A stretch of 64,000 nucleotides of DNA from Eupeodes corollae (Eukaryota > Arthropoda > Insecta > Diptera > Syrphidae), in contig NC_079147.1 in assembly GCF_945859685.1 (NCBI RefSeq), positions 88,342,315 through 88,406,314 of the forward strand, written 5' to 3'. The position numbers and the translations under genes were made by a program. Shown piece by piece: positions 40,380-51,000 of the stretch. Below the pieces are notes generated by a model that was given only the letters and a program-made list of their open reading frames with translations, was not told where the DNA came from and made no database searches. The stretch's first letter is position 1, and every line of letters begins with the position of its first letter.

Positions 40380-41545
40380 TTAACGGGCACTCAAGGGGTT
40401 ATTAATACCCCTAACATGTTAAAAGCAGTATTCATATGAGCGCGGCCAACGAACGACGAAAGAATTACAAAATGTGAATTTATATAAGTTTGAAGACATA
40501 TTTCCACACAAATTCTTAACAAAACGATAACAATATAGTTTCTATTTGATGTATGATGCATACTTGAACTTTTCAATATAATATATTAATAAATTTAAGA
40601 AAACAAATTTATTCGTCACGAAAAAAATTGCATTTGATACGAACTGTCAAACTTTATTCGCGTTCCACACTCGCAACGAATAAAACAATTGTTCGATCAG
40701 CGTTTTTAAAAATAAATATTCAGTCGTGAATATACCCGCCGCAATAAAAAGAACTAAAGCACTAAAGCACAAAACTAAAAATTTCTTTTTCTTTAACTCG
40801 CGTACTTAACCTAAAAAATCATTCTTGTTTTGGTTTCGGTGGTGAATGGTGTTTGCCTGTCAAACTTCATTCGCGACGAATTAAAAATTCTCATGTGAAA
40901 GAAATGTCAAAATCGACTAATATTCGTTCATTCGTTGGTTGTTGGTCGTGCTCATGTGAATAGTGCTTAAAGGTTAAACATAGTGCGAGCTTTAGGAAAA
41001 TAGGAAAGGAATTAGGAGGTGATACCGGTGCACATTGGTCTTAAAGTTTTGAACGTCAAAATGATAGGGAAAAACAGAGCTGGGTAGAGCATTCCACATT
41101 CTCGATTTGCGGTTAAAAAAAGAATCTCTATACTTGACAGTACGTCCAAAATTGAGCTCAAGGTTAAACTGATACGCATTCCTAAAAATACGTTTATTAC
41201 GGCTGAATTGTTTGATGGGGAAATGCAACTGGCTTATTCGATAGAACACTGTTTATAAAAATATCGGAAGAACAACGAAAGGCATGAAACATTGAGGCGT
41301 TGTTAGAGTGACGTAATTGTTTCGGTTATAGTTCTATCACCTATCATTTATAAAGCTCTTTTTTTCGATCATGTCCAAAATACTTAAACTTGTTTTAGAG
41401 GCACCTGGCCCTAAAATATGCCATTTATTTTCAAGTTTTGGGCGTATGAAGGCTTTGTAAATTACAGCCAGATAAGAGGGAGTGGCAAATTTCTTGCTCT
41501 TTCGAAGAAATCCTAAGCACCTAGCAGGATTTGGGTATGTCAAAG
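40380..41545 (-). mobile_element. LINE-C copy 2 (3' region), interrupted by MITE-N
   Basis: Minus strand encodes ARCLGFLRKSKKFATPSYLA, VIYKAFIRPKLENKWHIL, SILDMIEKKSF and, at 40992-41249, MWNALPSSVFPYHFDVQNFK with TNVHRYHLL. Same C-terminal domain and order as the copy at 63160. The 3' UTR (GCACTCAAGGGGTTATTAAT on plus) matches the copy at ~4440 and is split by MITE-N. Confidence 0.72.
40424..40971. mobile_element. MITE-N (long imperfect TIRs) inside LINE-C copy 2
   Basis: About 545 bp with inverted ends: AGCAGTATTCATATGAGCGC at left and the reverse complement of AGCACTATTCACATGAGCAC at right; the similarity extends ~35 bp. TTAA/TTAAA occurs at both edges, so a TTAA-type duplication is possible but not certain. 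No transposase. Confidence 0.62.
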
Positions 41546-42138
41546 TCTTTCAGTACTCTTGCAGTACTTCACGAGTGCGAAAGAATCGTTTACGCTCTCA
41601 AGTACAGAAATTTAATGTTTCGAACATGACCGTTGCATGTCTTTCTAGTATGTTCAAAATTATTCCGGTTTTACTCAGGATTGTTGGCTTTATAAATCAG
41701 CTCAAATCAAACTTAGTTCAGTTTGGGTTTGATAGACTTTACCCTATTCGGGATAAAATTTCTTATTCCATAAAGAAGTAAATTTGTAACCATAACGACG
41801 CTGAAATCCACGTCACTATCAAGGAAGCATTGTGACTAGTTAAAGTTCCTGTAGAATTCATCGAGACCGTTCCAGTTGACTTTCTCATATTGCAAATGGT
41901 CTGATGTGCCTAGAGAAACAAGTCTGGGGTCGCGTAGACAATATAGGGTCAGTTGAAGTAATTGGGGACAGTTTTTGCAATTTCAAAGAGACACAAATTT
42001 AGAATAAAAAAAGTTAATAAAAGCAATTTTGAACTTCTAAAAGTATTACACTTATAAAATAGTGAGAACAGTTAATAATCTAATAGCTAAAACACGTTAC
42101 CTCGAATATTAAGTGTTTTGGTGTTTTCATTCCCCCCT
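41546..42138. other. Unassigned repeat-like intergenic sequence
   Basis: A short plus-strand open stretch ends at 41781 (...GFDRLYPIRDKISYSIKK). I do not recognise it. The rest is noncoding. Confidence 0.3.
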
Positions 42139-44688
42139 CCCCAACCAACGCAAACGAATAAAGGACAACGAACTTCGGATATGCACGTGGAATGTTAGGC
42201 CCCTTAACAGACCACGTGCGGCCGCAGAATTACCGGAGGCCCTAGAACGATATAAAGCAGATATCAGCGACATCCAGGAAATACGATGGGATGGGCCGGG
42301 CAAAAAGAGGATGAAAAACTGCGACATTTACTATGGTGACTGCTACCACGAAAACCAACAGCGCTTATTTGGATGCGGCTTCGTCATTGGAGCCGGACTT
42401 AGGCAAGAACTCTTGAGCTATAGGTGCATCAATGAGCGCCTCATGACCATACGCATCAAGGCTTAATTCGGCAACATTAGCCTGATATGCGCGCACGCCC
42501 CCACAGAAGAGAAAGACGACAACACCAAAGATATGTTCTTCGAGCTCCTAGACAAAAAATATGAACAGTGCCCTAGCTACGATACTAAAATAGTCCTGGG
42601 CAATTTTAATGCCAAGCTAGGAAAGGAAAACATCTTTGGTGGAATAGTCGGGAAGAACAGCCTGCACGACAACACTTCCGACAACAGATTCAGGCTTATA
42701 GATTTTTCTGCGGGGCGAACCGTCATGGTAGCCAGTACGCGTTTTCGACACCCCAACATCCACAAAGGAACTTGGACTTCTCCAGATCAATCTACCGTCA
42801 ACCAGATTGACCATATTGCGATCGACGCCAGACGTGCTTCCAGCATTATGGATGTACGAACTCTCCCAGGAGCTAACATCGACTCGGACCACTACCTCGT
42901 TGTTGGCCAAGGTAACACTTCGGATTTCCAGACCCAAGGCAAAACAGGGAGGTGCTGGGAGAAGGTACAACTTTGAACGGCTACAATCGCCAGAGATCGC
43001 CAAATCCTTTTCCGACCGAGTTATAAGTAACCTCTCTCGAAGTTCTCTGCCGCCAACACAATGTATCGAAAACCAGTGGCAATATTGCAAAGATGCAATC
43101 AGAGAAGCCGCCTCTGATGTGCTGGGTTTCAAACAGCCACCAACAAGGAACCCCTGGTTTGATGAGGAATGTCGGCAGGCAAATGCAGCCAAACAACAGG
43201 CACGAAAAGCGGCTCTGCATAAAAGGACGAGAGCTACTCGTAAGCTCTATGAGCAGAAGAGGCGAGAGGAACGCCGACTTCTTAGAAGGAAAAAGAGAGG
43301 ACATGAGAAGCTAGCGGTCAAAGATGTTGAGAGGTATAAAAGCAGGAATGAGGTTCGAAAGTTTTATGAACAGGTGAAACGAAATTCACAGGTACATAAA
43401 CCTAGAACCGAAGGCTGCAAAGACGGAAGTGGAAACATCATAGTGGAGTCGCAGTCAATGGTGAGGATATGGAAGGATTACTTCTGCAGACTGTATAACG
43501 GCAACGACGAATCGAATTCTGCTGTCAGGCAGGATGGTCCATTCAACATAGACGACGAAAGCCAACAATCCCGGTCCTCCCGACTTAGGCGAAGTAAAGA
43601 TTGCCATATCCCTTTAAACTGCACCAGCTATAGAGGAATCAGTCTACTTAACATCGCCTATAAAATCTTCTCTGCCGTAATATGTAAACGTCTAAAGCCC
43701 GTCGTCTACAACCTGATAGGTCCTAATCAGTGTGGTTTTAGACCAGGAAAGTCCACAGTTGATCAAATATTCACATTACGGCAGATCCTGGGAAAAACTC
43801 AAGAACACCAAATCGGCACCCACCATCTTTTCATCGATTTCAAGGCCGCATATGACAGCATCTACAGGAACGAGCTGTATAGAGCCATGTCTAGCTTTCA
43901 AACTGCTCCATAAAGGTTGGAAACAACTTAACAGAACCTTTCGGTGTCAAAAAAGGTTTTAGACAAGGTGATGCGCTGTCATGTGATTTTTTTAACATCG
44001 TGCTTGAAAGAATAGTGCAGAGCTCACACGTCAACACTAGAGGCACTATCTTTCAAAAGTCTGTCCAATTACTAGCATATGCTGATGACAATGACATAAA
44101 CGCAGAAAACAACACCAGCGCTGGGATCCAGCAGAATAACTCTTGCTAACCGCTGTTTCTTTGGACTAAGAAAGCAATTGAGTGGTAAAGTCCTCTCTCG
44201 AGGGACCAAAGTGTTACTATATAAGACCCTTATCATCCCCGTCCTGCTATACGGTGCAGAAGCATGGACCATGACAAAAGCGAATGAAAGCACCTTGGGT
44301 CGGTTTGAGAGAAAAGTTCTCCGTTTGATCTACGGTCCCGTATGCATCGAAGGGGAGTGGAGAAGACGATGGAACGACGGCTGTACGGGCTGTACAGTGA
44401 CGTAGACTTAGCCAGAAGAGTAAATGTCCAACGACTAAGATGGCTGGGTCACGTAGAGCGCATCGAAACCAATGCTCCGGCCCGGAAATTCTTCGAATCC
44501 GCACCCACAGGACAGCGCAGTAGAGGAAGGCCACGGATCAGGTGGCGCGCACAAGTGGAAGGTGACCTCACCCAACTTCGAGCTCGAAACTGGAGACATC
44601 TACCTAGGGACCGAGCTAGATGGAGAAGTTTGTTGGGTGAGGCCCTAGTTCACACAGGACTGTAGCGCCACCTTAAGTAAGTAAGTTC
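42139..44688 (+). mobile_element. RTE-A LINE copy 7 (best-preserved coding text)
   Basis: Endonuclease RKRIKDNELRICTWNVRPLN, IQEIRWDGPGKKRMKNCDIY, FNAKLGKENIFGGIVG, IDHIAIDARRASSIMD, NIDSDHYLVV. Linker NPWFDEECRQANAAKQQARK. RT QCGFRPGKSTVDQIFTLRQI, HLFIDFKAAYDSIYRNELYR, GFRQGDALSCDFFNIVLERI, QLLAYADDN. C-terminus RWLGHVERIETNAPARKFFE and LVHTGL stop, then GCGCCACCTTAAGTAAGTAAG. A stop at 42463, a frame break at ~42900 and deletions at ~43610 and ~44100 inactivate it. Intergenic between the two host genes. Confidence 0.9.
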
Positions 44689-44954
44689 ACTGACGGTAAA
44701 GTTGGGTAGAGCATAAAAAAAGTATGGGCACTCTCGTCAGCTGTCAAAAGAGTTTTAAAATGCGCTGCTAGGGGCTCAGCTTCGAGAGTGTTCAAGTTCC
44801 CGAACATTTCTCCAAAAGGTCTTTGAATACTTAGATTCAGCTAGACTTTTTTGCTACATTTTTAAGATATTCATATTTTAACTCTGCACAAAGAGTTTAT
44901 TTTGAATTAAAAAGTCCCCATTAGTTGAATTCGAGAAATGCAATGCATTAAAGC

Positions 44955-44960
44955 TTTATT
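44955..44960 (-). terminator. Poly(A) signal of the carboxypeptidase gene
   Basis: AATAAA on the minus strand, 21 bases after the TAG stop at 44981-44983 and followed by an A-rich stretch (minus strand). Position is typical for a short 3' UTR. Confidence 0.5.
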
Positions 44961-44980
44961 AAAAAAAAAAACATAAAAAA

Positions 44981-45091
44981 CTAAATCCTAAATCTTCTTC
45001 TTTCTTTTAGTTTTGTTGAATAAAAATCTGCAATCCAAGATTTGATAATTCGAATTTCACGTTTCCTTGCCTCGATTACTGATATCGGATC
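44981..45091 (-). CDS. PRCP: S28 carboxypeptidase exon 8 (stop)
   Basis: Residues 451-486: DPISVIEARKREIRIIKSWI then a basic tail, TAG at 44981-44983. Matches the DPxSVxxAR...IKxWI C-terminal helix of S28 peptidases. Confidence 0.88.
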   Translation of the reverse strand, partial: DPISVIEARKREIRIIKSWIADFYSTKLKERRRFRI

Positions 45092-48000
45092 CTTAGAAAA
45101 AAAAACAACATTGATTGAGTTCATTTGATGATTTATAAATAAATGTATATGAATGTACTACCTCAGGCATTGCTCCTCGCAAATCCAAATGATGTGCTCC
45201 TTCGGGTATAATTATGATTGTAATATCATCATTTGTGGTCTTAAGTACACCACCACCGCTCCATGGATCAAGAAGACCATTGCTGAAAATTATCTTGCCA
45301 TATGATCTTAAATAAAATAAACAATCAAATTAAATGTACATAATTTAATATTTCTCTGCAAACATACTCAATGTGTCTCCCACCAAAACGTATCAAAATC
45401 TCATCTTCCCTGGGTCGAATTTTGAATTTCTTAAAACATTTATCTGAATAGGCTTTAAAGTCCCAATCTTTCTTCCGAAACATATTGCCATCGTCTTTGG
45501 AACACATCGGCATAACCATTTCATTGCATGTCTGAATATCCCAAGCTGAACCTCCCAAAGCTGGAGAATAGGCCGATTTGTAATCTAGACACTTGGATTC
45601 CCCATTGAAATTATAATAAACACTCAATGCGCTTTGAAGTGCCTAAATGGGAAATAGGAGTAGAAACAAAAATTGATGCAAAGTTTGGTCATTGGAAAGC
45701 TTACCTCTAGAAGTTCCTTATCCTTGTCATAGGTCTGAGACAAGTAGAAACAGAATTGACGAACCGGATAAGCAGGTAATGGAGCTAAGAATTCATTTGC
45801 ATAGGGGTAGTTGGCCATGGCCAGATTACCGTAAACGTCTTCCAAATAGTCTATAAATTAAAATAAAACCAATAAAGATATTAACTTTAATTAAATTAAA
45901 TTAAATTAAATTAAATTAAATAACAAATTAGAAATTTGGTTCATCAATAGATTGTTTTCACCTCTTTTCACCTTTTGATAGTTAAAGAGTGAAGATTGTA
46001 AGAACATACAATTTATAAATAATTAAAGCGATGTTTAAAGTAAAAAATACTTAAATCACTCTTCCCTATATGAATGTACAAATTTAAAGAAAATATCACC
46101 CAAATCAGTCCGATCTTATATTTTTAACTTGACGTTTTAATTGGGCAGGTTCAGACAACATTAGGGACTTCATTTGCAGTCAACTGCATTCTTTGAAAAA
46201 CATCATCAATTGTCATTGTGACATAAGTTCACTTGACTTGATAGTAATGGAGATGGAGATTTTTCTTGACTAACTTTCTTGTCAACTTTCCAAAAAAATT
46301 GCTTGGCAGCTGGCCAATCAGATACTAGAAACTTTCTTTACTTTCAAGTCCCTTATGTCACTGCATTCTTTGAAGGTATATTTTGACCAAGGCAGCTAGC
46401 TAATTTTTCAAGTGTCATACATTTCAAACTTGGAACTTCACTTCATAAACCTCTGCCTTCAGTTAATAGTACAAAAACTATCAAAAACATTGAATTCTAC
46501 AAAACACTCCTCATGAAAGCTTCAAGTCAATAATACTTAAAAGGAATCTTTTCCAATTTGACAAGCAACCCTTTAAAGAAAAAAATATTAAATGGAATCG
46601 TGCAGAAAATAAATAAATCACAGAGTAATATGTAACGACTTTGTTGGCGTAAAGGTCGATGCTGGTATGCTGGTACCACTGTAGCTCGTCGGTTGGGGTG
46701 GTTCTTTGACCTCCTAATCGTTACAAAAATTAATCATACCAGTCTAGGGTACCTATAGGTATTAGTAGGTACGCGAGTGATATTACTTTACCCTCCCTTC
46801 CATTGTCGTCTTACTCGCCTAGACGACCCTTAATATTGGTGTCCTTATTTACTTTCTCTTCATCTTTCTAGTTTAGCCACATTCATCTCTTAATAAAAAA
46901 ATTTACCACTTCATTTCAAATTTATAATATACATTATTTAACTTTATTGACTTTCATTTTCTTCTTATTGTATGTTTAGATTTTAAGTTACGTTACTTTC
47001 ATATCTTTTACTATTTAAAGCTTACTTTATTAAGTTAAAAAATTGAAAATAAAAGTTTAATAAAAGTGATACAAAAATTATAGATTAATCCCTGTATTAA
47101 ATTATTCGGGATGAATTCAAGTACGAGATATATGTAATTTTTAGTAATCTGGCGTAAGTTAATATTTAAATTATATCAAATTGATTAAAGACTCACCGGA
47201 AACGAAGTAGAAGTGGCCACTGCTGCTTGTCGATCGGTGTTGAATTCGTTGTTGCTATATCTTCTATTTTTCCTTATTCTCTTACTCCCGCAAGATTACT
47301 TAACACTTCTTTTCTTTTTTTTTTGCTTTGATCTTATAGCACTATAATTTTGCTTTTCTTTTTTATTATGACACTATAATTTTTATTACTTTTTACTTGC
47401 ACTCTTATTTCAATTTGCACAATTAAAAAAACTAATTGATTAAGATTTAAAAAAAATAAATTATATAAAAAAATTTAAATTATATAAAAAAATGAAATTG
47501 CAGCTAGCTGGATTTGAACTGTAGGACCTTGGCTTGTTAAACACTTCAAACAACGAGCTAACCAACTAAGCTATCTTCTTTGTTTAAGATGGAGTGATGA
47601 TTAATTTCACAAAATTTCGACCAGGTTACTTAATAACCTGGTTATCCTGTTTAATGATGATTAGACAGCTACTAATATTCTGCGCGCCTGATATTTATTG
47701 GTTACTTCAAGTCCCTAAGGGAATTTTAGGCTTTTCAAGTTGCCTGTAGGAAAATGCCTGTTTTAAAAAAAACTTATTATTTTAACAAGAAAATCTAAAA
47801 ATTTTCCTTCCGTTTTCTTACCTCACTTCCTATTTTATAATTTTTTTCTCAGTATAAATGTGATGGACGTATACCGTCTTTTCCTTTTAATTTTAAATTT
47901 TAAATTGAATTTGAATTCAACTTCTATATATATATGTATACATTCAAAATTTTAAATTTGCACTATGGATAAACTGATCGTTGCTATGGTCGAAAGGAAA

Positions 48001-51000
48001 AAAGACATAACCAGGCTTTTGAGCAATGTAAGTACCTCCGAAGGCTCGAAAGTTCGCTAATATTTCTTTGTTCTTAACGCATACTTACAAAGGTCTTTGT
48101 TACCAAATTCATAAACTAAAAATCTTTTTCAGTTAAAACGTTTTTTTCTGCCTAGTGTGAGTTTTTCTCAATTCTGCACTTTTCAATTGAGAGAGAAGGT
48201 TTTTCATATTTCCCTTGACTTTCGCTCTGAGTTTGTTAACTTGGCAACATTCTCAAGATTCTCTTGAGTTTGTCGCTAAGGTTCCTACTTATATTCTACT
48301 ACTTTTCAATTTTGCCCATCCCTATTCCGAATGTCCTCAGCTGTCAACTTGACAATTCAATTATTTATTAAATGTCAATAAAGAAATTAGTTTAGCTTTG
48401 AATGTCGTGTTTATTTTTCGAATTTATTTAATTTAATTCATTTTTTTAAATAAAATCGGTTACAGGGCTATGCTGGTTTCTAACAATGAATTGTTGGAAA
48501 CTACGCATATGAACCCACGAGTGTTTTCATCAGTGTAAACTTAGTGTTCAATAAGTAATAATTTTTAAGTGCGACTAGCAACTAGATTGAAATTGCCTCA
48601 TTCTCTGACGCCAACTCGGTCGCATTGTTTTTAGTCATTGACCTATGCCTAAATTAAATTTAACGTGGGAGCCGTACCTAACTCCCTGATGTCTCAAGCC
48701 GGGCTACTATCAGATAAGTATTTTTGTACATTTTAGGAATGATAAGACATTCTTTGTGAAAAGTTTTTTTGTTTTTCAGGTTACTGCCGGATATCCTTGG
48801 CATGAAAAATCCCTATGGGTTTTCCTTCTCTGGTTTCAAGTTCGTACATACACGAACCAACGATTCTTTTCACTCTGGATTTTAGAAACTTGGGTAGCAG
48901 TTTAGCATTGATGCCTTGCACAAATTTGCTTTGAGCAAAGTTGCGGTGGAACACTTCCTGTCCTACCCTAAACAGGACCGGCTTTGCACGTAAATTGTAT
49001 GTATTTTTCGATTTTTGATATGCTCTATCTAAATTAGTTTTAATTTTGTGATGTGCTAGACTTACTTTAGCTTCTTTCGGTAAATACATTGTATCGTGAT
49101 TGTTTAATGAATTTATATCCCGTAAAATTTTATAAGTCGAGGCGTGCGTAATCATATTTTGATTAAAAAGTGCAAAGTAGGGTTGACACCCAATTGAATC
49201 GTGCACGTCTGACCTTAATGCACACGCTATGCTTGACAGTTGTAAGTCCCAGTCGTTCTGCTCCTTGGAAATGAGTATCCTTAGTTTACTGAGGATATTT
49301 CTATTCACTCTTTCCGAGTTATTCGCTTGCGGTGAATACAAAGCAGTTTTGAGATGTTTGACCCCATAAGCATTCAAGAAATTTGCGAATTCTTTCGAAA
49401 CAAATTGTCGGCCGTTGTCAGAATGCAATATTTCAGGCGTTCCGAACTGATGGAATACATCACATTCTAAGAACCTAATTATCTTGGCCGATGTAGCTAC
49501 TGACAAAGCTGTTAAAAAGACAAATTTCGAAAAGTGGTCTAACACAATTAGGATATAAATATTTCCTCGTTTTGTTCTTGGATAAGGGCCTAAAAGATCT
49601 ATAAATAAACGCTGCATTGGTCTTTCTGTTATAGTCTGGTTCTGGATTGGAGCACGAAGAGTTACATTGGGAGCTTTTACTGTTTTACAGATGTCGCAAT
49701 CATTAACATATCTTTTTATGTCCAAAATCATTTTTGGCCAATAGTACTTTTCACGAATTCGTGCGTAAGTTTTACTAAACCCACTATGTAAAGTTAATTT
49801 AGTTTCATGCGACATCTGTATGACTTGTTTAGTTAAAGAATCTGGGATCCAAAGCTTCCACCGGGAATCCTCTTCTCCCCATTCTCCAGTTCTAAACCTA
49901 ACGCGCCTATATACATATTTGCCCGAAACAACTAGGTCCGGTAAAGACTCTTGGTTATCGGTGATGTTCTTTCTCAATTTGGAATATTGCTCCGAGTCAA
50001 AGTCGTCAGCGTTCAAGTCCACTTCTTCTCCTATTACATTTGCTGAAATCTCTTCGCAGCTTACTTCGGATGGCTGAATCAGTATGCCTTCCATGTCTAC
50101 TCGCGATAAGGCGTCAGGTACAACATTGAGTGATCCCTTTCTGTGCTCAATAGAAAAGTCGAACCCTTGTAGTTCAAGGCTCCACCGTGCTAACCTTCCA
50201 CTCAAATCTTTGAGTGACATGAGCCACTTAAGACTTGAATGATCTGTAATCACTTTGAAAGGTGATCCCTCAACATAGGCACGAAACTTCCTTATGCTCA
50301 AGACTGCATCAAGGCATTCTAATTCAGTCACTGTGTAATTTTTTTGAGCTTTGTTGAGTTTCTTAGACATGAAAGCGATAGGACGTTCATTCTGACTCTC
50401 ATCAAGTTGAAAAAGAACTCCACCGATTCCCTCTGATGAAGCGTCGCATTGAATGACGAAGGGCTTTTTGAAATCGGGTTGACTCAAAACCGGGGCTGAA
50501 GAGAGAGCTTCTTTCAGCTGGTTGAAACTGTTAAGCGCTTCGGCACTGAATTCAAATTTTTTTTTCTTAAGACAATCAGTAAGTGGTGCTGCTAATTCTG
50601 AATAGTTCCTTATAAAGCGACGATACCACCCCGTGAGGCCTAAGAATCGTCGAACTTGCCTTTGTGAGTTAGGTACAGGAAAATTTACCATCGCCTCGAT
50701 TTTTTTTCGGGTTCGTTTTCAACGTTCCTTGTCCCACTATGTATCCCAAGTATTTTATTTCCCGCATGCCGAATTTACTCTTATCGAGGTTTATGGTTAG
50801 GTTTGCCCGGCGTAAGCACGATGCTACTTCTTTTAGGATACTAATATGACTTTCGAAGTCAGCGGTACATATTAAGAGGTCATCGAGGTATAAGAACACA
50901 TTTTCTCTCAGGCGCGATGGCAAGACCTTGTCGAGAGTACGGCATAAGGTTTGAGCAGCATTGCTTAGACCGAAAGGCATAACCTTAAATTGGTAGAGTG

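Larger units (their letters stand above)
46631..48464 (-). repeat. 3' LTR of the gypsy-type element
   Basis: 1,834 bp, equal in length to the other LTR. Includes a tRNA-like stretch (47500-47577) and an antisense mini-ORF (47965-48060). Very long for a gypsy-group LTR. Confidence 0.93.
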
